From assembly GCA_020638905.1 (NCBI GenBank), contig JACKHP010000001.1, forward strand, positions 1-64,000: DNA of 64,000 nucleotides, read 5' to 3'. Under the pieces are notes generated by a model that had not been told where the DNA came from, searched no databases, and saw only the letters and a program-made list of their open reading frames with translations. Positions within the stretch are counted from its first letter, which is position 1, and each line of letters begins with the position of its first letter. The DNA comes from Planctomycetota bacterium. Lineage in GTDB: Bacteria > Planctomycetota > B15-G4. A program made the position numbers and the translations under genes. Positions 44,091-53,978 of this stretch are shown piece by piece.

Positions 44091-45025
44091 ATGAGCGGAT
44101 CTGAGTCGCAGGGCGACGAGACGACGTCGGGCCGCGAGTTTTCGATCGCGTCCGCGCTGTCCTCCACGTGGACGGCCTGGGTGCGCGTCATGCCGCGCGT
44201 GCTGCTGCTGGCCCTGACGGGTGAGCTCGTGCTCGCCCCCGTGGCGATGTGGAACATCAGCCGACTCTCGGCGGCCACCGCAGTCACGACATCCGGACAG
44301 CTCGCGGACCACGCTTGGGGCGAGGCGGTGCTTGAGGCCGACCTCGCGAATCTCGTGGCGAGCGCGATCGCGACGCCATGCGTCGTGGGAGCCTGCCTCG
44401 TCGCGGTACGCGCCAGTATGCGGGGCCGGCGTCCCGCGGTGATCGTCGCGGTGCACGCCTGGGCCGAGCGGTGTCGCGCGTGGCCTGCCGTGCTCGCGCG
44501 TTCGAACGCCTGCGCCGCGTTGCGTCGGCGCTGCTCGCGGCGTCCCTCCGGCTGTCGCTGCGCGTGGCCGCGCTCGGCCTGCTCTGGGTGTGGATGGCCC
44601 TCCCGTCGACGTCCGATTCGCCTCGCTCGATCGACGCGGGGGTCGTCGGGCTCGTCATCCTCAACCTGCTGCGGTTCGCCCTGCCGTATGTGGTGCTGTT
44701 CCCGATCGTGCCGCTGCTGCTCGGCGACGAGGCGCGCACGCTGCGCGAGGCGCGACGCGAGGCCGCCCGCCTCGCGCGTGGCCAACGCTGGCGCATCGTG
44801 TTCGTGGCGCTCGTGCTGCTCGTGACGGTCGGTGCGTCGACGTGGCTCTGGCGGTACGCCGCGGGGCTCCTCCCGGGCAGCGTCGCCGTCATGGTTCTCG
44901 CGAACGTCGTGAGCTCGACGCTCTCGACCTCGCTGCTCGCTGCCGCGTCGGCCGTGCTGTGCGAGCACCTGCGCCTGGTTGCCGACGGACCCGAGGTCGA
45001 CGACCTCGCGACGACGTTCGCCTGA
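44091..45025 (+). pseudogene. First tandem membrane-protein paralogue, interrupted by a frameshift
   Basis: Two frames together reproduce one protein like those at 45083 and 46163. From ATG 44091 one frame runs MSGSESQGDETTSGREFSIA and reaches about 44500 (VHAWAERCRAWPAVLA). The matching continuation is in another frame (LRRVASALLAASLRLSLRVA) to the stop at 45025, ending VDDLATTFA. The span is 935 nt, one short of a multiple of three, so one missing base explains it. The promoter hexamer, ribosome binding site and C-terminus are intact. It may be a recent pseudogene, a sequencing error or, less likely, programmed -1 frameshifting. Confidence 0.7.
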
Positions 45026-45047
45026 GCCTCACCCGCGGGACGGGTGC

Positions 45048-45053
45048 TACGCT
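45048..45053 (+). promoter_or_regulatory. TACGCT, candidate -10 element of the second tandem paralogue
   Basis: Twenty-nine nucleotides before ATG 45083. The sequence between repeats the GACGGGAGCGAG leader found before the first paralogue. Confidence 0.45.
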
Positions 45054-45082
45054 GGGCCCGCGGACGGGAGCGAGCGCGGGAC

Positions 45083-46081
45083 ATGGACGAAGCCGAGCGA
45101 GGCACGCAGCAGGACGCGTCGCGCGACGACGCCCCGTTCGCGTTCGGCACGCCGCGCGACGATCCGCCGCGCCGCGAGCGTCGGGCGGCATCCGATCCGG
45201 CCGCGGGCTCGCCCGACGCGGTGGCACCGACGCACGCGCCGGCGTCTCCCGGCGCACCGCTGCCGCCCGAGTCCGACGAGTTCACGGCGGACGTGCCGCG
45301 CGAATCGTCCCGCTATCGCGTCGGACACCCGATCGCCTCGGCGTTCTCGATCGTGCGCCGGCGAGGATTCGCGCTGCTCGTCGTGATGGCGGCCTATGCG
45401 CCGGTCTTCGTCGTCGACGCGCAGTCTTCCCCCGCTTTCGACGATCTCGGCTTCGATCCGCGCTGGATCCTGGTCGAGTTCGTCGCGCGCTGTCTGTGCG
45501 GGACGTTCGTCGTGGGTGCGGCGTGCGACCTGGTCGCCCGGCATCTCGCCGGCGACCCGCCGGCCCTCGGCGCGAGTCTGTGGCGCGGCCTCGTGGTGCT
45601 GCCCGGGCTGCTCGTGGTGCACGTCCTGCAGGGCATGACCCTGGTCATCCCGCTCTTCCTGGTCTCGTTCCTGACGCTGGGCATGGACGCGCCGTCCATG
45701 GCGCTGCTGTTCTTCAGCGCCGGGCTCTTGGGGAACCTCGTGCTCACGGCCCGGATCCTGCCCATGGCGGCCGTCCTCGTCACCGAGCGACGCTGGTCTC
45801 CCCTGGCGGTGCTGCGACGCACCGACGCGCTCACGCGCGGCTCTCGCCGGCGCCTCGTGGGCACGCTGATCATCGCCTCGGCCCTCGTCGCCCTGCTCTG
45901 GTTCGCGAGCGCCTTCGTCGTGGCGGTGGTGTCCCCGACCGCGATGCATGACGCGGTGCGGATCGCCTTCGAGCTGCTCTGCGTGGGCGCCTTCGCCGTC
46001 GGCCCGGGCGTCGTCTACCACGAACTGCGGGCGGCGTCCGAAGGCCCGCGGCCCGAGGAGCTGGCGCAGATCTTCGCCTGA
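45083..46081 (+). CDS. Multi-spanning membrane protein, tandem paralogue 2
   Basis: A 332-residue protein of no named family that I recognise. The first 85 residues are acidic and Pro/Ala-rich, probably cytoplasmic and disordered. Then come about six hydrophobic segments, including ALLVVMAAYAPVFVV, LLVVHVLQGMTLVIPLFLVS and LIIASALVALLWFASAFVV. A basic loop RRTDALTRGSRRRL and the C-terminal signature VVYHELRAASEG...ELAQIFA are shared with both neighbours. This layout resembles DUF975/YciC-like glycerophosphoryl-diester-type membrane domains, but I would not assign a function. It has its own promoter hexamer. Confidence 0.75.
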   Translation: MDEAERGTQQDASRDDAPFAFGTPRDDPPRRERRAASDPAAGSPDAVAPTHAPASPGAPLPPESDEFTADVPRESSRYRVGHPIASAFSIVRRRGFALLVVMAAYAPVFVVDAQSSPAFDDLGFDPRWILVEFVARCLCGTFVVGAACDLVARHLAGDPPALGASLWRGLVVLPGLLVVHVLQGMTLVIPLFLVSFLTLGMDAPSMALLFFSAGLLGNLVLTARILPMAAVLVTERRWSPLAVLRRTDALTRGSRRRLVGTLIIASALVALLWFASAFVVAVVSPTAMHDAVRIAFELLCVGAFAVGPGVVYHELRAASEGPRPEELAQIFA

Positions 46082-46125
46082 ATTCGGTGGGGACGCAGGG
46101 GCTGCCCGTCCCGACGATCATCGGG

Positions 46126-46131
46126 TATCGT
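46126..46131 (+). promoter_or_regulatory. TATCGT, candidate -10 element of the third tandem paralogue
   Basis: Thirty-one nucleotides before ATG 46163. GGAGGAGG serves as ribosome binding site. Confidence 0.45.
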
Positions 46132-46162
46132 CGCGACCCGAGAACCGGAGGAGGATGCGGGC

Positions 46163-46981
46163 ATGGTCGAAGCACCCGAGCGCACGCGCGTCGTCGAGCT
46201 CGAGCGGTTCACCGTGGGGCACGTGATCTCGACGAGCCTGTCGGTCTGGACGCGCTGCTTCGTGGGGCTGTGTGCCATCACCGCGCTGTGCAGCATCCCG
46301 TCGGTGCTGCTCACGCTCGCGGGGCCGGCCTCCGTGCTGGGAGCGGAACCCGATCGGCCCCAGGTGGCGACCACCTACGGTTGGCTCGCGATCACCATGG
46401 TCATGTCGTGGTTGACGGGGGCGATCACGGCCGCGGCGGTGCTGCACGGCGTGTTCACGGGACTGCGCGGCGAGCCGATGTCGATCGGCACCAGCCTGCG
46501 TCGCGGGATGTCGGTGTTCCTGCCGATCCTGCTCGCGAACCTGCTCGTCTCCGTGATCATCTTCCTGCCGTACCTGCCCGGTGCAGCGTTCATGGTGGCC
46601 ATCCCCGCCGTGGGCGTGGTGCTGTTCATCGTGGCGATCCCGTTCTCCGTCGCGTTGGCCCTGAAGTACTACCTCGTGAGCGCCGTGATCGTGGCCGAGG
46701 ACGTGGGCGTCGGCGCGTCGCTCCCGCGCTCGGCCGCCCTCACCAAGCGCTCGCGCTGGCAACTCCTGTTGCTCCTGGTCGTCGTGGGCGTGATCGCGTT
46801 CGTCGTGACCATGGTGACCCAGTTCGCGTTGCCCGTCGGCACGGCCCGGGTCGTGGGCCAGATCGCGGTGCAGATCCTGTTCGGATCGTTCGGCGCGGTG
46901 ATCACGGGGGTCGCGTACCACGAACTGCGTCGCAAGGTCGACGGACTCGACGACGACGCCCTGGCGACGATCTTCGCCTGA
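46163..46981 (+). CDS. Multi-spanning membrane protein, tandem paralogue 3
   Basis: A 272-residue membrane protein related to the two preceding genes, but without their long disordered N-terminus. It has about six hydrophobic segments (CAITALCSIPSVLLTLAGP, PILLANLLVSVIIFLPYLPG, LLLLVVVGVIAFVVTMV). The basic loop SLPRSAALTKRSRWQL and the ending VAYHELRRKVDG...ALATIFA match its paralogues. The central VLHGVFTGLRGEPMSIGTSL aligns with the part of paralogue 1 just before its frameshift. Function unknown; an envelope or membrane-organisation role is a guess. Confidence 0.75.
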   Translation: MVEAPERTRVVELERFTVGHVISTSLSVWTRCFVGLCAITALCSIPSVLLTLAGPASVLGAEPDRPQVATTYGWLAITMVMSWLTGAITAAAVLHGVFTGLRGEPMSIGTSLRRGMSVFLPILLANLLVSVIIFLPYLPGAAFMVAIPAVGVVLFIVAIPFSVALALKYYLVSAVIVAEDVGVGASLPRSAALTKRSRWQLLLLLVVVGVIAFVVTMVTQFALPVGTARVVGQIAVQILFGSFGAVITGVAYHELRRKVDGLDDDALATIFA

Positions 46982-47062
46982 GGCGCGGGCCGGGTGGCGG
47001 CGTCCGCGAGGCGCGCGGCGTGGCGGTTCGCGTCGCGCGGGCCGCGCCGCCGCAAGCGGACG

Positions 47063-47974
47063 TCACCGCGCGGCGCGGCCTCCCGCGGCGTCGTGCTTGT
47101 CGCGCGGCGCGCGTCCGAGCAGCAGCTTGTGCTCGAGGCGCGCGCGCTGCGCCGCGTAGAACGCGCGCAGGAAGACCTCGTCGCGCGGGAGGTCGCCGTC
47201 GGGCGTCCAGCCGATCTTGGTGCGGATGGCGCGCGCCACCGTGGCGAGGTTCTCGGGCTGCGCGGTGCCGCGGCGCAGCAGGTCTTCGAGCACGTGCAGC
47301 TCGCGCACGCCGTAGGCCTCGAGCTGCGCGGGCGAGAAGCGCAGCGCCGCCTCGGGCGCGGTCGCCGGACGCGCCGCGGCGAGTTCGTCCAGCAGCCGGG
47401 GACGCGGCGCGCGCACGACCATCGTCCCCGCGATCATGTCGCCCAGGCGCAGCCGGTCGCGGTTCCAGAGCGGCAGCGTGACGAGCAGCAGCAGCCACAC
47501 GATGCACGCCAGCGGCACGACACCCTCGCCGGGCAGCATCTGCTCGGGGAACAGCAGCGCGAACGTCGGCAGCACGACCTCGACCTCGCGCGTGGCGTTG
47601 CGCACGAAGATCGCGCCCGCGGTGAGCGGCGCCCCGTTGGCCGAGATGACGCGCAGCCCGAGCAGGCGCTTGCCCGGCGTGCGTCCCTGCCAGCGCAGTT
47701 CGAAGAGCGTGAACCAGAACGACCAGATGGCGAACAGCGCGAGCAGTCCCAGAGCCTGGGCCAGGTCGTCGCCCGCGAAGTGGCTGACCCAGGCCACGAG
47801 CAGGACCGAGAGCACGATCAGCACGAGGTCGATCAGCAGCGCCGCGAAGCGCTCGGCGGCCGGCGCCACCGCGAAGACGAGCGGCACGCCCTCGGGCGAG
47901 ACGACCTCGCGTCGGGCGAGGCGCTCCTCGAGCTGCATCAGGCTGAACGTCGGGGACGGCGCGTGCGCGCTCAT
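47063..47974 (-). CDS. RDD-family membrane protein
   Basis: A 303-residue protein, last gene of the MoxR operon. Residues about 30-190 are an RDD domain: AERFAALLIDLVLIVLSVLL carries the R and D that name the family, and LRWQGRTPGKRLLGLRVI is the conserved second motif. Four or so membrane helices are present. The C-terminal 110 residues are soluble and helical (LDELAAARPATAPEAALRF, LHVLEDLLRRGTAQPE). RDD proteins may move small ions or solutes, but here the role is unknown. ATG 47974 overlaps the SpoIIM-like stop as ATGA. Confidence 0.85.
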   Translation of the reverse strand: MSAHAPSPTFSLMQLEERLARREVVSPEGVPLVFAVAPAAERFAALLIDLVLIVLSVLLVAWVSHFAGDDLAQALGLLALFAIWSFWFTLFELRWQGRTPGKRLLGLRVISANGAPLTAGAIFVRNATREVEVVLPTFALLFPEQMLPGEGVVPLACIVWLLLLVTLPLWNRDRLRLGDMIAGTMVVRAPRPRLLDELAAARPATAPEAALRFSPAQLEAYGVRELHVLEDLLRRGTAQPENLATVARAIRTKIGWTPDGDLPRDEVFLRAFYAAQRARLEHKLLLGRAPRDKHDAAGGRAAR

Positions 47975-49044
47975 GTCGCCTCGCGCCTCCGGCCGAGCGC
48001 GACGAAGTAGAGGATCCAGCCCAGGACGAAGCCGTCTGCGACCACGAAGCGCACCGGCATCGAGGTCACGACCTGGCGGAAGATGCCCTCGACGAGTCCG
48101 GCCACGAACAGCATCGCGAGCGCGCCGCCGAGCAGCACGCCCGCGCGACGTCCGGCCACGCGCAGGTTCGCGAGGCGCGTGTGGCGCCCGGGGAAGAGCA
48201 CGTCCTGCGCGATGAGCAGGCCGCCGGCGCCGCACAGCACGATCGCGAACAGCTCGGTCACGCCGTGCGGCAGCACCCAGGCCCAGAAGTCGGGGCCCAG
48301 CCCGCGTACGTCGTACAGCGCCACCATCGCGCCGAGGGATGCGCCGTTGTAGAACAGCAGGACGATCACCGGCAGTCCGGCCAGGATGCCCAGCGCGAAG
48401 GCCAGCATGCCCACGCGGGCGTTGTGCGTGAACAGGAAGGCGCTGAAGTGCACCAGCGTGTCGGCCAGCGATTCTTGCCCGCCGTAGAGGGGCTCGCGCA
48501 ACTCGTCGTAGGTGGCGTCGGGATCGCGCCCGTCGGCCATGTCCGGCGAGACGAACGCGTCGTACGTGTCGAGGTCGGAGCGCGTGAATGCGTATCCGAC
48601 CAGCATGCCCAGCAGGAGGCAGGCGGTCGAGGCGAGCACGTGCCGACGGCGCGCGACGACCTCTCCCGGGAAGTCGCGCAGGAAGAAGCGCGCCAGCAGC
48701 GAGAGCAGGTCGCGCCGCGGCGCGTGCACGCTCAGGTGGCTGCGCACCGCGAGGGCTTCGAGGTACTCGAGCAGGTTCCGGTCGAGGGAGATGCCGCGCG
48801 CCACGCTGAGCGACGAGATCGTGGCCCGGTGCAGGACGGCCAGGCGTGCGAGCTCGTCGGCGTCGAGCGAACGCGCGCCGTGGCGCTCGACGCGCGCGAG
48901 CAGCGTCTCCAGCTCGCGCCAGCTCGCGGCCCGGGCGCGACGGAACGCGACGCTGCGCGTCTCGGCGGCCGTCGCGGTGGGTCCGGAGGGGTCGGGCGCC
49001 GGCGGCGCGGGCGTCGTGGTGGTGGCGTCCTGGGCGGCGTCCAC
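47971..49044 (-). CDS. SpoIIM/DUF95-family membrane protein
   Basis: A 357-residue protein of the stage II sporulation M family. After a Pro/Ala/Thr-rich start and a soluble helical domain (WRELETLLARVERHGARSLD), there are about six membrane segments: STACLLLGMLVGYAFTRS, FTHNARVGMLAFALGILAGL, VLPHGVTELFAIVLCGAGGL and others. The conserved H-G-x-x-E is present. In non-sporulating bacteria this family sits in MoxR/DUF58/RDD clusters, as here, and is not evidence of sporulation. GTG 49044 begins 1 nt after the DUF58 stop. Confidence 0.88.
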   Translation of the reverse strand: MDAAQDATTTTPAPPAPDPSGPTATAAETRSVAFRRARAASWRELETLLARVERHGARSLDADELARLAVLHRATISSLSVARGISLDRNLLEYLEALAVRSHLSVHAPRRDLLSLLARFFLRDFPGEVVARRRHVLASTACLLLGMLVGYAFTRSDLDTYDAFVSPDMADGRDPDATYDELREPLYGGQESLADTLVHFSAFLFTHNARVGMLAFALGILAGLPVIVLLFYNGASLGAMVALYDVRGLGPDFWAWVLPHGVTELFAIVLCGAGGLLIAQDVLFPGRHTRLANLRVAGRRAGVLLGGALAMLFVAGLVEGIFRQVVTSMPVRFVVADGFVLGWILYFVALGRRREAT

Positions 49045-49045
49045 G

Positions 49046-50376
49046 TCAGACCCTCTCGCGGCGCTTGATGTCGAGGTAGCGGTTCAGCAGCTCGGCGCCC
49101 GCTTCCCCGGGAAGCGCGTCGAGAACGGCCACGCCCGCTCGCCGCAGGCGCTGCAGCACCGTGTGGCGTTCGGCCAGCAGGTCGCCCGCCACCACGGCGC
49201 GATTCACGTCGAGCATGCCGAGCGGCTCCCTGCGCGTGACGTCCTCGAGCGAGGCGTCGCGCAGGGCGACGAAGACGACCACGTGCCGGCGCGCGAGTCG
49301 TCCCACGTGGGTGAGCATGAGCTCGGCGGTGACGGGATCGACGAACTCGGTGAACACGACCACGAGCGACCGCTTGCGCAGGCGGTGTTCGAGGTCGAGC
49401 ATCGCGCGCGTGAAGTTCGTCTCGACGTTCGCGTAGTCGATGCGCGCGGCGGCCTGCTCGAGGCGCGTGAACGACGGCATCGTCGAGCGCGGCGCGATCC
49501 ACGCACGGGGCTCGGCGTCGAACGCGTAGAGTCCCACGCGGTCGCCGGTGCGCAGCGCCACGTAGGCGAGCTGCAGCGCCGCGTTGATCGCGTGGTCGAC
49601 GCGCGGGACGTCGCCGAGCGGCTCCGACATGAGGCGTCCGGCGTCGACGGCGAGCACGACCTGGTGGTCGCGCTCGGCGCGGAAGTTGCGCACGAGCAGC
49701 CGCCGCGCGCGGGCCGAGGCGCGCCAGTCGATGGCGCGCGGGTCGAATCCCGGGGCCCAGCGCTGGAGCGACTCGAACTCGCTGCCCTCGCCGCGGTAGC
49801 GCTCGGTCTTGAGTCCCGTGGATCCGTGGCGCGTGCCGAAGAAGCGCAGCGCCAGGGCGCGCACCGCGGGCAGGTCGGCGATGCACGGGACCTCGCCGTC
49901 GAGCGTCTCGACGCGCGTCACCGCGAACAGGCCCAGCGGTCCCGTCCAGCGCAGGTGTGCCCGGCGGACGTGCCCCGTGCCGCGTCGCAGCGGACGCACC
50001 GGCAGCTCGAGCTCGGCGCGCGCGCCGCCGCCGGCGACGTCCGAGGGTTCGCAGCGCGCGTGCACCGGCGCCGGCGCCTCGAGCAGCGCGTCGACGTCGA
50101 GCAGCACCTCGACCTCGAGCGGACGCACGAGCCGCTCGACGGACAGCGCGAGCGCCACCGGTCCCGGCGTGCCGACCACCACGCGGCCCGGCATGCGGGC
50201 CGCCACGCGCATGCGCCGCGCGGGCAGCGTGCGCGCCGCGTCGAGCACGCACGCGGCGGCGGTCGCGGCGAGCAGCACCGGCCACGCGAGGCGTCCCGCC
50301 GGGAAGAGCAGCGCCGGCACCACGGCCAGCGGCACCCCCGCGGCGAACAGCAGCACGCAGCGCGGCGTCGGACGCA

Positions 50377-50377
<1 letters not shown>
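49046..50377 (-). CDS. DUF58 domain protein (von Willebrand-like, MoxR partner)
   Basis: A 443-residue protein. Two N-terminal membrane helices (LLFAAGVPLAVVPALLFPAG, WPVLLAATAAACVL) precede a beta-rich domain. The DUF58 core follows at about 195-260, with the signature RYRGEGSEFESLQRW, DPRAIDWRASARAR and a VWA-like fold starting VVLAVDAG. DUF58 proteins are encoded next to MoxR AAA ATPases, which are thought to remodel or activate them at the membrane. The start overlaps the MoxR stop as TGATG. Confidence 0.9.
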
Positions 50378-51319
<942 letters not shown>

Positions 51320-51333
<14 letters not shown>

Positions 51334-52561
51334 GGACGACGGACTCCTTCCAGTGGTGGACGGCACGCGCCCGGCGCAGGAGCGCGGCGCGCCGGTCGGA
51401 CGGCTCGTCGCCGACCGACGCCGGCTCGGGCCGTCCGCGGGCGACGAGGAGGGCGCGCAGGCGCTGGGCGCGCTCGGCGGCCGAGAGATCGGGCGGCAGC
51501 AGGAAGTGCTCGGCGAGCTGCTGCCGCGCGAGGCGTTCGTAGCGCAGCAGCATCGCGGCGTCGTGGCGTCCGGCCAGCAGCAGCTCGGCGGTGCTCTCGA
51601 GCAGCGGACCGCTGCCGGCGGCCAGCCCCTCGCGCAGCGGACGCGGCGCGCCGAAGCGCTTCGCCGACAGGAGCAGCACGACGAACGTGAGTCCGAGCTG
51701 CGCGAGTCCGTACGAGAGCGGCGGTTCGAGCAGCAGGCCCCACACGTCGCCCGGGTCGCGCGCGACGCGCACCGACTCGTCGAAGACCAGCGCGCCGCCG
51801 TTGCGCAGCGCCTCGATCAGCCCCAGCGCGACGGACGCGTTCGCGCCCCGTCCCAGGCCGTGGTTGTCGATCAGGTCGACGTCGGCCAGCACGAACAGGT
51901 CGCCCTGCGCGTCGGGGATGCGCACGCGCCCCGCGAGCACGCCGCGCGCGTCGGACAGGATCGGCTCGAGGGACGACGCCGTCCTCAGGAGCTGCGGGTA
52001 CGGCAGGTCGGCATCGAGCGATGGCTTGCGCGTGCGCTCCTCGTACGGCGCGTCGACGCGCACCACGTCGAAGGATCGCGGCAGGAGCAGGTCGAGCAGA
52101 TCGTCGACCCGGGACGGGTCGAGCGCGCGCACGGACCCGGCCCATCCCGGATGGTCGCCGTCGGCCTCGGTGCGCCACTTGGGCAGCACGACGAGCGCGC
52201 GGCGGCCGCTGAGGCGTGCGCGCAGCCGGCGCAGTTGCGCGGGGCTGGCCGCGTCGGGCGGCAGCAGAACGAGCAGGTCGCCGGGTTCGCCGAGGTCGTC
52301 GTCGGACGACAGCGTGCGCAGCGGGACGTGCGACTCGTCGAGCAGCGTCACGAACGCATCGAGTCCCACGGCCGAGCGATCGCCGAGGCGCGGCGGCGAC
52401 GGGATGCGTCCGCCGAAGACGAGCATCCAGAACGTCACGGCCAGCGAGAGCCCGCCGACGATCGCGATCGCCAGCAGCGTGCGGCGCCGGAAGGGCGCGT
52501 CGCGATCGTCGTCCGGCGGCGGCGCGGGCTCGCCGAGGGACGTCCCGCTCACGGCGCTCAC
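51320..52561 (-). CDS. DUF4350 domain membrane protein
   Basis: A 413-residue protein. A membrane helix near residue 35 (TLLAIAIVGGLSLAVTFWML) is followed by an extracytoplasmic DUF4350 domain (SAVGLDAFVTLLDESHVPLR, LLVLLPPDAASPAQ, GGALVFDESVRVARDPGD). A second helix lies near 285 (QLGLTFVVLLLSAKRFGAPR) and a cytoplasmic helical tail closes the protein. This arrangement is standard for DUF4350 genes of MoxR operons; the role is unknown. GTG 52561 overlaps the DUF4129 stop as GTGA. Confidence 0.82.
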
Positions 52562-53373
52562 GACGGCGCGCCTCCGTCGAACGAGTCGGCGAGCACGTGC
52601 CACGCCTCGGCGCAGCGGCGGTACGCATCGGCGTCGGCCTCTCGGCCGGCGAAAAGCGACAGCTCGACCGTGTGCACGAGTCCGTCGAGCGCCTCGCGGT
52701 GCGGTGCGGCGAGCCGCAGTCTCCCGGCGAAGGAGCGGCTCGTGGTGCCCGGCGTGAGCGGACGGCCCAGGTCGCGCGCCAGGCTCTGCAGCGTGCGCAG
52801 CAGGAGCGCGTGCACGGCCTCGCCGAAGCGTCCCTCGCGGGCCAGCGCCTCGGCGTCGTCGAGCGCGGCCCGGTCGAGCGGAGCCGGGTGCGCGGGCGCG
52901 GCCTGCTCGTCGCCGGCGACGACGTCCCGCGCGCGCCGGCGCTGCTGGACGAGCTTCACGAGGGCCAGCGCGGCCAGCGGGGCGAGCACGAGCCAGGCGA
53001 TCGCACCGAGGCCCGAGCCGGAGCCGCCACCCCGATCGTCGGCGTGGTCTTTCGGGTCGCTCTCGTCGACGGTCGCGGCCCAGTCGCGTCCCGAGTAGGG
53101 CAGCTCGCGCTGGTACGTCGACGCGCGCGGCGCGTCGGTCTCGGCGCTCTCGTGCGTGTCGATCTCGCGCGCGAGGATCGCCCGCGCGCGGCCCGGCGCG
53201 TCGTCGTCGGTCACGGACCTGACGGACGTCGGCGAGGCGGCCAGCGTCCCCCCGCACACGAGCCACGCGCAAAGTGCGCACGCGAACGCACGCGCCGTCG
53301 CGATCACGCCCACGGCGCGCGAGCGGCGTGCGGTGCTCGGCTCTTCGGTCACGTCGTCGGCGGCCTGGTCCAC
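52558..53373 (-). CDS. DUF4129 domain membrane protein
   Basis: A 271-residue protein, first gene of the MoxR operon. It has an N-terminal signal or membrane segment (FACALCAWLVCGGTLAAS), an acidic extracytoplasmic stretch, one membrane helix near 130 (LGAIAWLVLAPLAALALVKL) and a C-terminal cytoplasmic DUF4129 domain (GEAVHALLLRTLQSLARDLG, LTPGTTSRSFAGRL). GTG 53373 has a strong GGAGGGGA ribosome binding site and TAGACT 18 nt upstream. Six genes follow one another from here to 47063 with minimal gaps. Confidence 0.82.
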   Translation of the reverse strand: MDQAADDVTEEPSTARRSRAVGVIATARAFACALCAWLVCGGTLAASPTSVRSVTDDDAPGRARAILAREIDTHESAETDAPRASTYQRELPYSGRDWAATVDESDPKDHADDRGGGSGSGLGAIAWLVLAPLAALALVKLVQQRRRARDVVAGDEQAAPAHPAPLDRAALDDAEALAREGRFGEAVHALLLRTLQSLARDLGRPLTPGTTSRSFAGRLRLAAPHREALDGLVHTVELSLFAGREADADAYRRCAEAWHVLADSFDGGAPS

Positions 53374-53391
53374 GTCCCCTCCGGGCGGGCC

Positions 53392-53397
53392 AGTCTA
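53392..53397 (-). promoter_or_regulatory. TAGACT, candidate -10 element of the MoxR operon
   Basis: Eighteen nucleotides before GTG 53373, leaving a short leader that just holds the ribosome binding site. Confidence 0.45.
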
Positions 53398-53507
53398 CGC
53401 GACATGGCCCGCTTCGGGGGATGCTCGTCGCGCCGCCTGCCGCGATGCGACGGCGCGCCGCCCGAGCCGTCGGCGTCCATCGGGGTCGGCGACGGAGTGC
53501 GCGTCGC

Positions 53508-53942
53508 TCAGCCGCCCGGCGCGTCGTTCCCGAGCAACGCCGAGAGCGAGCAGACCTCGCGCGTGAGGTGGTCGACGTGGTCCTCGAAGAGCTGGCAGAC
53601 CGCGAGCCAGGCGGCCACCTGTCCCGAGTGGTTCACGATCGGCAGGTAGCACTGTCCCTTGCCGAGCATGAGCTGCATGGCCTCTTCGGTGGACGTGTCG
53701 ATCGTGGCGGTGATGGGCGTGTCGTCCATCACCTCGGAGACCTTCGTCTTCGCCGGGTCCTTGCCGGCGGCGACGCACTTGCGCAGGACGTCGTCCTTCG
53801 AGAGCACGCCCACGAGCTTGTGGGCCTGCACCACCGCGACGGCGCAGCCGCAGCGCGTCTCGAGGTGCTGGATGGCGTCCTGCACGGTCATGTCCGACGG
53901 GATCTGCGGCGCCGGGCTCTGCGCGACGTTCAAGGCCTTCAT
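53508..53942 (-). CDS. CBS-domain protein
   Basis: A 144-residue cytoplasmic protein made of two CBS motifs. CBS1 is near residues 10-55 (MTVQDAIQHLETRCGCAVAV, KLVGVLSKDDVLRK); CBS2 is near 68-125 (VSEVMDDTPITATIDTSTEE, YLPIVNHSGQVAAWLAV). Such pairs bind adenine nucleotides or NAD(H) and regulate partners. It is 36 nt downstream of apbE with a strong GGAGGA site, so it is probably co-transcribed with rnf. Sensing of energy state for the redox complex is an attractive inference. Confidence 0.85.
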   Translation of the reverse strand: MKALNVAQSPAPQIPSDMTVQDAIQHLETRCGCAVAVVQAHKLVGVLSKDDVLRKCVAAGKDPAKTKVSEVMDDTPITATIDTSTEEAMQLMLGKGQCYLPIVNHSGQVAAWLAVCQLFEDHVDHLTREVCSLSALLGNDAPGG

Positions 53943-53978
53943 GGCGATCCTCCGTGGTGGGGTTGTTGCGTGGGGACC

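Noticed and set aside
47971..49044. The SpoIIM-like gene as a sign of endospore formation
   Set aside because: This family is common in MoxR/DUF58/RDD clusters of non-sporulating bacteria, and no other sporulation gene is present.
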